Below, piece after piece: positions 36,411 to 49,016 of a stretch of DNA of 64,000 nucleotides. Numbering within the stretch: the stretch's first letter is position 1; each line of letters begins with the position of its first letter. The stretch spans positions 12,117,575 through 12,181,574 of the forward strand of contig JACDQD010000005.1 in assembly GCA_019843655.1 (NCBI GenBank), written 5' to 3'. The notes beneath the pieces are model-generated. The model was not told the origin of the DNA, did no database searches, and worked only from the letters and a program-made list of their open reading frames with translations. Made by a program: the position numbers and the translations under genes. The stretch comes from Lethocerus indicus. Taxonomy: Eukaryota; Arthropoda; Insecta; Hemiptera; Belostomatidae.

Positions 36411-36935
36411 ATTAGACTAATAACATTTGAAATGTCGGAGTTTATTCCAAAAGGTGACGTTTGCACACCCAGAATAAAGCGAATGACCTGTCCGATGAGG
36501 GTCAAAGAAAGGGGGGGCCACTATGTGAGGCCCACTGTTGGCAGTGAGTGGGCGGGGCCGGGAAGGATTTAGCAATAAGAGATCACACATTTTTGACTTC
36601 TGAACGTCAAAGACTCCACTTAATCTCTTCCCACTCCTCGACCTTAACCGGGGTCGGACGGAGCCCGACACGTCTCAGTTCTATGGGGATGTTTGCGTTT
36701 TTCCTTCAAGTTGACGTTTGACATGCGTCCGGGGGCACCTGTCGACAGGTAGGGGTCGTAGGGACACGCACACGCACACGGACACTGGTGGCGCGCACGC
36801 ACACAATGGCAGGGCGACTTCGAGCTGCCGGGATCCCACGGTGATTAGGGGGTCTCTGTCTTGGAAGGAGGAAGGAGCGGCAGTTCACTTGTAACGGTAA
36901 CTCACCGGGGGTGAACACCCCATCCCTCTACCAAC
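36411..36935. other. GC-rich patch with imperfect CACACG repeat
   Basis: GC-rich DNA with an imperfect (CACACG)n-like stretch at about 36761-36805. Minus-strand frames at 36417-36671 and 36706-36918 are Arg/Pro-rich and unrecognised. Confidence 0.4.
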
Positions 36936-38265
36936 CTCGCATATGAGTACCTAAGAAAACACGTCCTGTTTTCTTCCACACTAGCACTAAATATGCTAGA
37001 TATTTTGGATTCTTCCCACGACATGACCGTGTCCATATACAATAGTAAAATACATATATTTATAATAACGCAGTAAATAACGTAAATGTAGTGATGCAGG
37101 TAATAAGCATTATATGAAATCCTATAAAATAATGAGTAATTTCAGTTAGTAGGCTCCATAAATATAAATTAATAATGAATAATTGAAGCGTATGAATTAT
37201 ACATGTATGCCACTTATTTTTGTGAAAAGAATTTCATTATATTTAACATAAGTATTGTTATCATACTGAAAAACTGAAAAAATGCCTATCGAAGTTGCTC
37301 CAATCTGGGCCTTCGCCTAATTGCCTACAGTTAGAGTTGGGCTCCGGGGCAAATTGGCCTTCTCTCGCCAGACCAAGTTTTTAACAGTGATGCGGCAATT
37401 TTAAGAAAACTCTTTGTTGGCATTCCACTCGAGCGTCCGCTCCGAGTCACGAATCTGGAGTTCGTGATCGCTGTATGCGGACACGGAACGAGACGCCTCG
37501 CGCCTCTCCCCCCACCCACCGCCGTCCAACCCGGCACCTGCGAACATATTCAATTTCTGTTGGGAGCGGATACCGAGAAATATTGTTCCACACATCGGAC
37601 TGCAGTATAACTACTATACAAAAGAGTTTCTAATCTATAGTTATCATTTTTAGTAACATAGTATAGATTAGTAACATTCCGTGCCGCGTGTCGTTCATTC
37701 CTGTGACAGCATTCTGTAAAGAAATAAAACTATGGTTTAAAGTAAAGAAAAAAATATAGTTTAATCGCGGATTAGTTAAATATTGTTTCTTTCGCCACAC
37801 AAAAACATGGACCCTAAATCTTGGTCGGGCTGAAGGAATGGCACACTTAATTTTCATTCCATTAGTAAATAGTTTTCCCTACATTGTTAATATTAGTAAA
37901 CTACTCACGCTACAAGCTTTAAACTCCATTGATAGATTTCTTTTCTAAATCTAAACCTATATATAATAAGCAGTGTAACAGCGTTAGCGTATACGACGAT
38001 GACACGTGTTAGACATGGACCGAAGGGGCGCTGCACTCTCTAAACCGAACAGTTCAACATTTTCCCTCGAATTTACTCTGGTTGCTACGCAAGCCCGCAT
38101 ATCTTAAAAACTTGGTATCGTATAATTTCACGAAGACGGACTCGATACGTCTTGTTTTTTTGAGTCGGAGTCAAACAGCGGGGCGCCGTTTCTCATGGTC
38201 TGTTACCTTTGAGAACAACACACGCTATTTCCCCGGCAACGAACCGTTCGAAATCGTGATGTAAC
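36936..38265. other. AT-rich non-coding spacer
   Basis: AT-rich except 37310-37550, where overlapping minus-strand frames follow local GC bias. Nothing recognised. Confidence 0.5.
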
Positions 38266-38270
38266 TGTAA

Positions 38271-38330
38271 TCTTTCTTTCTCTCTCTCTCTCCCTCTCTC
38301 TGTCTTACTCTTTCTCTCTCATTCTCCCCC
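38271..38330. repeat. Imperfect CT-rich tract
   Basis: TCTTTCTTTCTCTCTC-type sequence about 60 bases long, interrupted by CCC and TGT. GAGA-type on the minus strand, at the left edge of the 38.33-38.88 kb island. Confidence 0.75.
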
Positions 38331-38885
38331 GTCTTTTACCGGCCGACCGTTATTAATAAACATATCGCACATCTCGATTTTTACCCGGGCCTTTGGCCGT
38401 CGGTGGCGCCTCCATTAATTGCGCGGCTAATATCCGGCCTTCCTATAAAGTTGTCTTCTTTCGGTCGGCAGCGAGGGGATGACAAATGCCCCGACCGTGG
38501 AGCGGTAATTGGCCCTGAGTGTTGCGGCTAGTTATACTCGGATATTTATTAGGTCCAGTCTGGAGGGGGTTGGGGCTCGTTATTTCGTGGCTTATCATTC
38601 GCTCTTGTGCAGGCGCTTAAAGGTCAGGGGGGAGATTTGCCCGACAGCCGGTCGAGGCCAAGTGACAAGGGCGATCCTGTAAACTAAGTCCAACCCTCGA
38701 TTAGGGATTCAGGACGGGCCCGGCTACTGTGGCGCCTAACTTAACGCCTTAATCCCCCCATTTTATCTCCCCTCGTCTTCTTCCTCTAACTGGAGTCCTA
38801 CCTACAACCCGGGGCCGGACGACTGTTATTAAGAATGTGTCGGACCCCCGTCTCATCGTAATGACTCGATTAGACGATGATCGCT
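38331..38885. promoter_or_regulatory. Candidate cis-regulatory island
   Basis: CpG-rich and unique, with TTAATAAAC, CATTAATTG, GCTAATAT and GGTAATTGG homeodomain-type cores. A nuclear-receptor-type half-site (TTAAAGGTCAG) lies near 38617. No long frame. Preceded by the CT tract, it resembles other islands of the window. Confidence 0.3.
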
Positions 38886-40855
38886 TCAGGGCCAGAGGAG
38901 AAAAGAGTTCCAAAATTTTGTTGAATTTTATTTGATTCTTGGATTTAAAATATATTTTTCCCTAAGGTTTCAAGAGGTAAATCATACTAATTTCATTAAA
39001 TTCTTCCCGTTAAAATCCTTTTTAATAAAATACTGGGGAATACACTGGGGAATATACCAATTTCTCTCTAAACCGGATGAGAAAGGTCAGAATAATAGGA
39101 ACCGGTGGTGGTAACACTGGCCAAAATGGAAACTGCTAAAAACAATTCTGACATCCTATGCCGTAAATTATAGCGCGTCCGGCATTCCCTTTAGTCGGTA
39201 GACTCGCATTGAGCACGGAAGAAAGCTTAGAGGAAGGCCGATTATAAAATTCCCCGACTGTCGAGTGATTTAAATACTCTTCGGGACGTTTAACGAGTGT
39301 GGCCTCCCGGAGTCATCTCCTGGCTCAAATGTCAAGACCTAATAAATACGGTTTTTGATAAATTACCAATATCTCGCCCCTGTTGCAATACCGGCTGTTT
39401 GTGCCTCCGCTAGTAGTAAACGGCTGAGGCCATTAGCGTCCGTGATAAATGCCGCCCTATACTAAACATCATGAACGGGTTCCAAATTACATGCCTGATC
39501 CGTGTAAAAATTTTGTTTCCAATGCCTTCACAATTCGAACCCGGATTAGCGAAACGCCTTGAATTATGGATCCCTGAACAGCAATTACTCCTTAGAAAAC
39601 CTAAATGTACATCTTCGGAACATTCATTTTAAATCACAAAAACATAATGGATTTATTTATTTTACTTGTTTTAGTCAAACAAATAATTTATTTTAGTTTC
39701 CCATTTGTTTTAAATATCTCCATTCTTGCCGCTAGATCGGTGTCTTGCTTCTAATCGTCGTCAGTATCGTAGAAAACATTACTGTCTCTGACACATCCTG
39801 ACTTTTTGGGATTTCATCTGAATTCGTTAATATCAAATTCAAGAATGGATAAACGCATATGGGTAAAATATCAGTTATTATTAATATCAGATTCCATTGT
39901 AATCGATTGGAATTTTTGATTCTGGGATATATCAATATGATTATAATAGAAATCTTATCCTTGAGAAAATGTCGATACCACCCACGGAGGAATATTCGGA
40001 GATAGGTAATAAATGATATATCTTAGTGTAGTATTTAGACAAATATCAGACCACCCAGTTAGAGCCTGTCCCTATAAACAGCCTAGGGAACAACAAATAT
40101 GAATACCAAACGACAGAAATCCCTTGTCGTCGTCGCTGGGTTCTTCGGATCGTTACCGAGAATTTTAATGTCCGCCACTTCCTCCGGGCCGAACAAGATT
40201 CATCCAAATCGGTCTCCCCGGGTCCGAACTCCCTTCCAGACTAATGGAGCGACGCCGTGAGAATTCATAAATGATTCCCCTTCTCGACGGGCATTCTTTC
40301 CCCAACAAAGTATTTAAACACTTACGTACGGTCGGTAATAGTCCAGACGTAAATTTACAGAATCGTAATACTGTATTAAAAATTAATATTTTTTCTTGGA
40401 AAAGTGATAATATATATCGAGAGACGAATATTTAATGACTCCGATTTAAATTCAGGTAGAAGATTTATTGACATCTTTGCACTCTAATATATTATAGGTC
40501 TGGGAGATAAATTAACACTTTTTTGTTGACTTCAATTTATTGACTTATTATCTGTATAAATAAAAGTTTTATTTCATCCTCTCGTCTGGTTGTTATCAAT
40601 GTAAGTTTTGCTATCGACCTGGCTGGCGACTGGCTCTTTAAAATTAATGTCTGAGTGTATTTCCACTACATCGCGGACTCATTTTCTGACTGTCGGTTTC
40701 TCCCAGCGAATCTTCGCCAGGGATACTTTTCCTCGATTCCTTAGTGGGTGGGCGGTGGTGAAGCATGCCTAAGTATGCTAAGTATGTGTCGTCCGTACTG
40801 CGAACAGTGCGATATGACTTCCGCGCTGTAAACAGTGCCCTCCGACACAAGTGAC
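38886..40855. other. Non-coding spacer
   Basis: AT-rich, with a more complex CpG-containing stretch at 39170-39480 and 40120-40270. A local 11-bp direct repeat (ACTGGGGAATA at 39032 and 39044) is present. No gene supported. Confidence 0.5.
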
Positions 40856-40856
40856 C

Positions 40857-40888
40857 GCTCTCCTCTCTCGCTCTCTCTTTCTCACTCG
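40857..40888. repeat. CT-rich tract
   Basis: Short CTCTC-type pyrimidine tract about 35 bases before the CA repeat. Confidence 0.6.
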
Positions 40889-40919
40889 ACTACCATACGT
40901 TACTGTTTCTCTTCCCTCT

Positions 40920-40921
<2 letters not shown>

Positions 40922-40949
<28 letters not shown>
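40922..40949. repeat. (CA)14 microsatellite
   Basis: Fourteen perfect CA units running into ATATATACATG. Confidence 0.9.
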
Positions 40950-40955
<6 letters not shown>

Positions 40956-41010
40956 CATGCGATTGGCTCTCTTTGTCTCGGCCAGTGACCCTGGCCGCCT
41001 GTCCGTACTT

Positions 41011-41062
41011 TCCTCTTGTGGAGTATATAAGAGCCGGCCGACTCCTCAATACAAATCACTTC
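41011..41062 (+). promoter_or_regulatory. TATA-type core promoter candidate
   Basis: GGAGTATATAAGAGCCGGCC has a full TATA box at 41024-41031, followed after about 25-34 bases by initiator-like TCAATA and TCACTT. The TATA sits in a GC-rich setting, as functional boxes tend to, and CT and CA tracts lie just upstream. No convincing coding frame follows within 300 bases, so any transcript may be non-coding or have a long leader. Confidence 0.3.
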
Positions 41063-43393
41063 CCTATAACGGACGAGGCGGGGGTGGCACTTCATTAAGG
41101 AAGCTTTTAAACGCTCCGCCTTAATAACATCCTCATTGGCTCTTGTTTTCTACTCCAGACCTAAAGCCTTAGCTGAAGGTTGGCCTGTTGCAATATGGGA
41201 GTCACCCTCTTTCAACAAATTAGATATTTAGATTTCTATTCAATTCATTCTAATAATAAAAACATAAAATGTCTTTATCATTGGATTAATGGGAATTCAT
41301 GTATTCTGGATACTCGATTTACTGAAATTAAGTATCCTTACGGTAATGCAATTGAAGAAAAGTTGATTAAAATAAGAGTAAGAGAGGGAAAGTAAAATTA
41401 AGTAATATATGAAAGATAAATGCTACATAAAATAAACCCTCTAATATTTGAAATTGTACAAGGTTCAGAATATTTTATTTGGTCCTAGTTTGCTGAGATG
41501 GGTAATGCGTGTAATTATACCGCTTAAATATTCGTTTGACAGTATATGACGGGCATTAGTCATTCTGCGTACCCAGTTTCGTCGGACGGAGTGAACGAAA
41601 TGTCATTTCAATAGCACTCCTCTCTTCAGGTTTAAAATCCCAATTGGGTTCAAGTAGGGGAGCGGACACGACATTATTTGAGGGCAAAATAGGTTGACGG
41701 GGGTCGAGTTACAACCCCCACCGCCACCGCCGGTCGGTGCCCGGTAGCCCGGGACGTTTTTATTGCCCCTCGGCTCGTCTATTTATCATCTGCGGTCCGA
41801 TGCACTCGTCACGACCTCCGTGTCCGGAAGCGAATTCTGTCAACCCTTCACACCACTAGCCCACCACTAACCCACCTCTTTACACCCAATAATAGTCTGT
41901 TTTCGGACCATTGGTCGCGTCGCCCGGTCACTTATAAGGGGGCTCTCCCCTCTCATTCCGATAATAACAATATAGACAATATTTTTCAGTCCCTCATTGA
42001 AACATTAACAAAAATATCGGTAATTGTACGGGACTCAATCAAAATAGCAATTATTCAACCTATTAATCAAAACGGCATTATACAATAGTTAGGATCCTAT
42101 TAGGCGGCAACCTCGGGACGGATTTACGGTCGCGGCATAAATAATGGGAGCGGCGTTTTGGGTGGGATCGGGAGGTAAGCGCGGTGATTCGGTGGCAGCG
42201 GTGACAGGGCGAGACGCATTGCCCGGCGTGGGCCCCGACCCTGTAATTAGGGGCCATAGTCGCCCAGACACCACTCCACCCTACACCAACAACAAACAAC
42301 TCATTATATTCGAATTTGCATCCAGCACCTACTTTCGGGTTTTTATTGTTTCTTTTTTAAATTTCTATTTAATCTGAGTCAGAGACGCTGCGCCCCAACG
42401 ACGCAACGCCCCCTTTTGGACTGTAAATTTAGACGGGGAGAAGCCTATTTACATACAAGCGGACGGCGGGAAAGATGTGGACAGGATTGAGGAATAACAC
42501 TGAAGAGGAATAGATTGCTGTGTGAACCTGTATACTTTATATAGCCCAGCGTAAATTAAACAAATCTAATTCCAGTCATTCGACTGAAATGGGGCCATTG
42601 GATTTCAGAAACATTATCTAAACTGTAAAATTAATTATGTCGAATTATTTTTATTTAGGTTTATGCTCAACAGAAGATTGTAAAGCGCACGAAAGACAAA
42701 TTGTCGCTAGTAATATACAATATGTATGCAAATATACAACCTCACTTAATATATCTTTTGTTATAGGGAACTGGGCATTGTATCCTTCGAATTGGACATA
42801 TATTCTGTTTTTGAAATTATATCCTTCCATGCACACAAGTCGACACGAGAATTCTCACTTCCTGCACGCTGGTTGTTAATATTAAAGCACCGAGACTTAA
42901 AAATAACTTGAAAAACACCGTTAGGAGCCGCCAGTAATGCCGTCCCTACATCAGGTATAAATCAAAATGAACGACGCTGAATATTCATCGGTATTTTTCT
43001 CTTAATTTTCTGGCGTATATAATATTCGTTTAGGAATGAGACACTAATCTGCATCTTGCAATACGGCTCGTATTCGGGGACAATGGAGCCGGGTCTGTTT
43101 AAGGTGACGTCAAAATTTCCGCATGGCGGGTCCGGCCATTCATCTGTCTCCATAAATTACAAAGTCCCCCACTAACGTCTAATTACCTCCGTTCGTAATT
43201 GTGTCCCGGCGGCCTACCGTGGGCGGTGGGCGCAGTTTCTCAAATCGTAATTGAAATTGATTAAAACATATATATGCGAGAGGGACGAAAAATCAGTCTC
43301 ATTTCTGAGTACCTCTCGGCATTCGTTGCCTGGGAAATTCGGAATTAGGAGTTGGTATAATTAGTATTTTTGATTTATCGTTCATTATAATTC

Positions 43394-43394
<1 letters not shown>
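41063..43394. other. Non-coding spacer with CpG-rich patches
   Basis: Patches at 41680-41830 and 42090-42250 are GC-rich; the rest is AT-rich. Frames at 42078-42377 on both strands overlap. Nothing recognised. Confidence 0.45.

Positions 43395-43395
<1 letters not shown>

Positions 43396-43445
<50 letters not shown>
43396..43445. repeat. (GA)25 microsatellite
   Basis: Twenty-five perfect GA units, in the opposite orientation to the TC tract at 27847. Potential GAGA-factor tract. Confidence 0.92.
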
Positions 43446-43449
<4 letters not shown>

Positions 43450-44085
43450 CACTTCAAGGACTCCTTCCTGAATATAAAGTCCAGGAATAGAATGACCATC
43501 CTCCAAGCGATGTACTGCCCAGTATGACAAGAGTTAGATAAATGGAGTCATTGGCGTAAATCGAGGTGTGTAATTCAGATGATACAGAACCGAGCAAGAT
43601 TTCCAGAGGCCACATAAATTGAGGCCTGTTTACGGTTAAAAACGGAACCCATCTTTCTGCAACTATTAAATTGTAAAGTTCACTAGTTTAAGGTTTGTGA
43701 ACTGGCACTTAAAAATAATGAATTGTTGATTCAAAAAATTCAAATGCTCTTGAACGTCCCCAGATAATTATGAAATCGCCATTAGATCTGCATTCGCTTG
43801 TGATGTTCATAGTCATCAAACATGTTTAACTAATATGTAAATATAAATATAACATTAGTGAATTAGTAAAAGAGGATTAGCGAAATTAGTAAAATATAGA
43901 ATATACCGCCTTGAATCGTTATTTAGTACCGTATTTATTCAATCAAATACTCTACTCATGTACAGATGCGCTGTGCAAAGATTTTGTACATTTTTAATTC
44001 AGTTATGCACGTAGCTGAGACAGTATTAAGAATATAAAGCCAGTCATGTAAGAGTCTATCCGTCACAGTAAAAAAAAACAAAAAT
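43446..44085. other. AT-rich non-coding spacer
   Basis: No long frame, repeat or RNA gene seen. Confidence 0.55.
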
Positions 44086-44700
44086 GTCGATTTGCCCGTA
44101 ACGTGCCAAAAACGTGCCTGCGCCGGCTGGCATAACTTAAGCGGGTAACGAATAATCTCGCTTGAAAATTACTATTCTAATAGGCAGTTCCTTTCACCGA
44201 AATACATTGTTAATATATGTTAACTCGAATGTGAAACATAATATTAATCGCAGCGACGAGTAAATTTTATGCTGACGTCAAGTATTGAGGATTGAACAAA
44301 TTCTAATAGAATCCAGAAGGCGGGAGTGCGCGTATTAAGGTAACGGATGCGAATGACGCCGCTAATGGGCGATTTGGACGGTGCTAGTTGTGGCCTCTTT
44401 GTCAGGAGGCGCACTTAATGTTTAGTGCGTAGTGCGCACCCCGCCATTAGCATATAATGGGGTCTTGGACCCGCGGAGACCCCACGCCGCCCAGACAACT
44501 CCGAGATGACGCATTGTCCAACTGACAATTCAACACCGCCCCATCTCATATTTAACCTACAAGTTCACATAATTTACGGGGTTCGCTTAGTCTCCAGACC
44601 AGGAACGGTACGGGCTTAAAACTGCCCTCCAATGTTCGGAATATCATCGCCTGCGTCTTTTTCTGCCTCCACCTCCTAATGCCATCGACCGCACGGTTCC
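44086..44700. promoter_or_regulatory. Candidate cis-regulatory island with nested inverted repeat
   Basis: CpG-rich unique sequence without long frames. At 44409-44437 the arms GCGCACT and AGTGCGC enclose a TTAATGTTTAGTGCGT core that itself repeats AGTGCG, so alternative pairings exist. Homeodomain-type TTAATG/ATTAG words flank it. Confidence 0.28.
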
Positions 44701-45675
44701 AGCCCCACATTAATTTTACAGTACTACTGAATTATACACTATACTTACTGAGGTTAACACGCATTTCAGTTTTACCGCTACAAGATATTTCACCAGCCCA
44801 TATTGCTAATGGAATATTATTTACAGTAGGAAGAAACTCCTAAGATCAAATTGTTCTAACATGACTGTTCTAAGAAAATTTCCCCTTCAACGAACGAATT
44901 ATTTCTTATTCTATTAACCCCGATTTTCTGATAAAACATAATGATAAAATATATAGAATCTTTTGAACCGATACCATTGGTCGGTGATAGGTCTGTAAGG
45001 CCGTGATTACTCTACAGCAGCGTGTTTACGACATGGAAATACAAAGAACGGCGCAATCCGAGTTTCATATATAGCTGTAGCCGTCTTATTATGGCCAATT
45101 TGGGTAACAAAACTCTAAGCGTGCTGTCGTGAGAGTCAATATTTCAAATTTTCATGAAGAAGCGACCACGATTGCAAAACTTCGCGGCACCCCTCTCGCC
45201 GTGTAAAAGAAAAGTCGGGGAGTAAAACCTTGCCGAGATGATGAGCAGCTCCGGTGCTAATGAGAGGCCATCGGCTGCATTAATGCCCGTGCTGAAATGT
45301 ACTTTTCACTTGTGCAACCGGCTAGGGTAATATGTAACGGGATAACAAGATCGTGTTCACGGCGGCACCGAGCAACCGGGCACCGAGCCCCTTGTTTTCA
45401 AGCCAATTCTGAATGAAACATGATATTGACCTTTCTATAATGATGACGTTCCTGGACATCACCAACTCGTAAAGATGGGTACTGCTTACAAAAAAATAAA
45501 AAGAAAGAAAAAAGGGAGAAATTGTAGAACTACGCTCAAGGATGAGTCAAATGATTCTATATTGAGATTGTGAATTTATGTCACATCCGGGTGAATGGTC
45601 TAATTACTCATATGATCCAAAGTATAAAATTTGGAAATAATATCATAAACGGTACTAGGCAAATGATGTGTGTAT
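44701..45675. other. Non-coding spacer
   Basis: AT-rich, with a CpG-containing stretch at 45180-45400. No frame above 60 codons is worth reporting. Confidence 0.5.
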
Positions 45676-45808
45676 AGTGTTCGTAAACAATATTCACCCC
45701 CGAAGACGCACTAGACCGAACCAAATGGAGAAGGACATGCAAGAAAGCGGACCCCGCATAAAAGCGGGACTTCAACGCTTGGAAGAAGAAGAAGTGTTCG
45801 TAAACAAT
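45676..45808 (+). mobile_element. 5'-truncated non-LTR retrotransposon with 16-bp target duplication
   Basis: The 16-mer AGTGTTCGTAAACAAT occurs at 45676-45691 and again at 45793-45808, flanking a 101-base insert. Inside, one frame reads PEDALDRTKWRRTCKKADPA to a stop at 45759-45761. This is the typical C-terminal tail (DR.KWRR...ADPA) of endonuclease/reverse-transcriptase proteins of non-LTR elements, RTE-like in style. A very short 3' untranslated tail follows, with AAGCG/CGCTT arms and an end in (GAA)n, the usual simple-repeat 3' end. Perfect duplication and an unbroken tail frame suggest a recent insertion. Only the last ~20 codons were copied. Exact clade unsettled. Confidence 0.88.
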
Positions 45809-46148
45809 TTATATAAATTATATATTTCTATGCAGTTGAACTAACGTTCATTGGTAAATAACATCCGATAAACTTTTATTTTTAGCTTGCAAAATGTACA
45901 ATGTAAAATTATCGCTCAGAAATCCTAATCATATCCTAAAAATAAGATTTATAAATATGCATATCGACATTGGCGCGTAATTGTGTTATTTGCATATATT
46001 TTGAACCATTATTCGTCATTTCGAAAATAAAACGGGATGACATGTGAACAAAAAGAACGACATTTCATTTACCTTAAATAATTATATCCCGTAATTTTCT
46101 CCTTATTTGCGTACGATAGTTAACTAAGCATTAACTCAATTATTTTAA
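45809..46148. other. AT-rich spacer
   Basis: AT-rich unique DNA with nothing recognised. Confidence 0.55.
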
Positions 46149-46400
46149 GCATTAACTTATACAAACACGACTGTGAGATGGAGCATGGGAATAATTGGTT
46201 TTTCATTTGGTATTTCACGCAACCAGTTTCCAGAGCTTCTTCCCAAGGTAGCCAGCCCCTCAGGCGCCTTCCTTATTTCCCACCCATTTAATAGCCCAGA
46301 GTTAACCACAATAAGGAACGAAGTCAGTTCAGAAGAGTAACAGGACGTCTGGTTTTCATTTGAGCAGTTACGTAAGTTGAGCAAGGTCCGGTTACGCGAA
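46149..46400. other. Moderate-GC block open on both strands, possible exon or relic
   Basis: Composition resembles coding DNA more than the flanks do (few AT runs, modest CpG). A minus frame of 75 codons (46157-46384; it includes NGWEIRKAPEGLATLGRSSG) and a plus frame of about 63 codons (including FGISRNQFPELLPKVASPSG) both read through it. Neither resembles a family I know. It may be an exon, a decayed element or chance. Confidence 0.2.
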
Positions 46401-48990
46401 GGGAACAGGTTAATAATCAGGAGAATTCGTTTTCAGGTTTACTGGAAACAAATGTATTTACGCCGAAAAAACGGTTGCTAGAGTACTGCCAGGAATATCT
46501 TCTTCTTTGCGTTATCAAAAAGATTGGTAAGATCGTGTTGGCAAGATTTAAAGCGTCAAAAACTTAATTTTTATTTTAAAACCAGTTCTGTGAATATATT
46601 TTAAGGGTTCTAAAATTGAAGGAAGTATATTACAACTATCCCTAGCTCTGAAGAGTGGTATTTAACCGAATTTGCGAAATACAAATTCTACACCTGACCA
46701 GTGGAATTTCCACTCATCAACTGATTGCACGAACAAACGCTCATTATAAATAGTTTAATTTTGTATGTTCCTATTTTAAATCGTGCCCCCCTAAACAACC
46801 TTCAATTAATTAAATATTGAAAATACCAGTGAATAATTGTATAATACAACAATAATGAATATGTCTTGTCAGCATCGTCGTTCGAACGTGTTTCGTCGTA
46901 CAATTAGGGTCCGAAAATTCCGAATTTACGGCTCAGAAAACATTCTCAGTTCCCCGTCGGAGATACGACGTGAGAACTTGTCGGGGATCCACCGGCCAAT
47001 TTCATTCGCGTTGTTTTTCAAAGGTCGGCTCTGAAACGGAGAGCGATTAAAAAGGAACAAATTAAACCAGAACAGGAGGAGACCAATTAAGACTAATTTA
47101 TGTACTGTTGGGAACCGGCGGTACACAACGTAGCGAGGAGCGGAGAGGAAAGCTAGATTATCAGCCGTCCTCGCTCTTCACCAGGAAGGCGGAATTTGTC
47201 CAAAGGTCAAATAGATAAGGCGTCCACAGGTTGATAATCAAACATAATTTTGAAAATTGTTTTCTCAAATAGCTCAGCCGGCCAAGGTTGTAACGAGAGT
47301 ATTGCTTCACTATTCGCGCCCGCCTCCGCCGCCGCCTTGTAATAAGTATATCCAAGTGTTGTATTTCTTTTTTATCTCCCACCGCTACGTGTTATAAGCC
47401 GGCGTCGATTCGGTGATAATAATTTCGAAGGGCAACTCGACGCGCGTCATTTTCTCCGATTTCCTCGCCTTAATAACCGGTAAGAGGAGTTATTTCTCCG
47501 GGGTCGGGATTTCGGGCCGCGCGAAATCCACAGCAGACGCTCGGCAATTTCAGGCCGGCGGAGATTCATTTATTTGAGTGAATGGCTACATTCGAGCCAA
47601 GGTTCCATTTCCTGGACACATCATCAGGAGAACAAACAAATGAGTCATGAGTGCAAAACCTACTTCGCCTGAGAAACGACAAAATGAGAAGCTCCTAACA
47701 ATATGGAATATGTTGAAATCCAAAAGGCTTATTTGAGGTTTAGGTTTTGATAAGTCCACATTTTAATTTTGTTCAGCGGACCTAATTAAACATGAACTGG
47801 AAATTTTATTCTTCACCATCAGTGAAAAATATTGCGTATGAAGTACATTGGGTACAGACTATCTTGACAACATTATTACTACGGGACCAGTATATTAATA
47901 CTATTCATTCTCAGATACAGATGACAATCAGGCCAAAACATTCCTTGTCAAAACAAGAGATTTTGACTATCGACTGAATTAAAGTGAATATCGTAATCCG
48001 CATCGTGAATTTCGATATTATAAAAACGATCGGTATTCAACATGGAGCAGGCCCAAGATTGAATGGGATAATCTCTGAGTTAAGGTTCGGCCGTGGGCCT
48101 TGTGTAAGTGTTACACTGGTGTAAAAGGGGCAGATGTCGTCCGAGTGGACTCGTTAAACTCTCGGCTTAAATGCCGTCCAAAGGCGGCAAGTATCGGGGC
48201 CAATACCGGATAGAAGCCGTCTCGATTCTCCCTCCTGTCCTGCGACGACACCTGCCTCCGCATTCAAAGGGACACCCGATAATGGTCCCTTCAAAAGGGC
48301 CGACCGGTGAGCTTCCAAAACACGCCTACTTACTTACACGCTTCTCGAACCATTCCAAGGTACACGCGATTAACACATACGGCATCTACAAACGCGCGAT
48401 ATTTATTATATAACAAAATATATATACTCTGGGTAAAATATTCGATATATTGGAGTTATGGTTAATAATAACGTTAAGCTGGAACGAGTAGCAAATATCA
48501 TACTGAATAATCAGAAACGATAAATTGCGAATATAATTTATATTATTCTAATTATTTTATTTTAATGCGTTTTTAGCTGAATAAAAAGATTTTGGAAAGG
48601 GAATTTAAAGTATGCGGACTTGTTTAATTTTCCGAAAATTTGGTTCATGTTAAGGCGAGAAGTTAGTGATGTAACAAAATTTGTTTGACGGAATTGGTTA
48701 CATTTAACATTTATTAACCATCGAAACGCAATAAACTGTTAATCCATTCATAACATAATAGTGTAAAAGTTTTGCGTGAGTGTATATATTATATATTATG
48801 CTGCATAGGCCCCTTTGATGGGAGAGCTCTTACACGGGTGGCCGATAGAGGGACGAGTAAGATAGAGAATTAACTAAAGCAGCGTGTTGGACACTTGCTG
48901 GTAATCCTGGTGCTACCTGGGCGGCAGAACGGAGGCACTCCGGGCCGGTGTTAAGGTTTACATGCTACATTAGAGAGTCGAGAGGCCGTG
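46401..48990. other. Non-coding spacer with a regulatory-looking patch at 47390-47580
   Basis: AT-rich to 46860, CpG-containing to about 47580, then AT-rich with a GC patch at 48120-48330. Frames at 46837-47126 overlap on both strands. An 80-codon frame at 48171-48413 is unrecognised. Confidence 0.45.
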
Positions 48991-49016
48991 TAATGCGGGT
49001 CTCGTGGCCCACCTAC

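Noticed and set aside
39528..39550. ATTCGAACCCGG, tRNA T-loop-like on the minus strand
   Set aside because: The T-stem does not pair and no acceptor, D or anticodon arms can be built around it.
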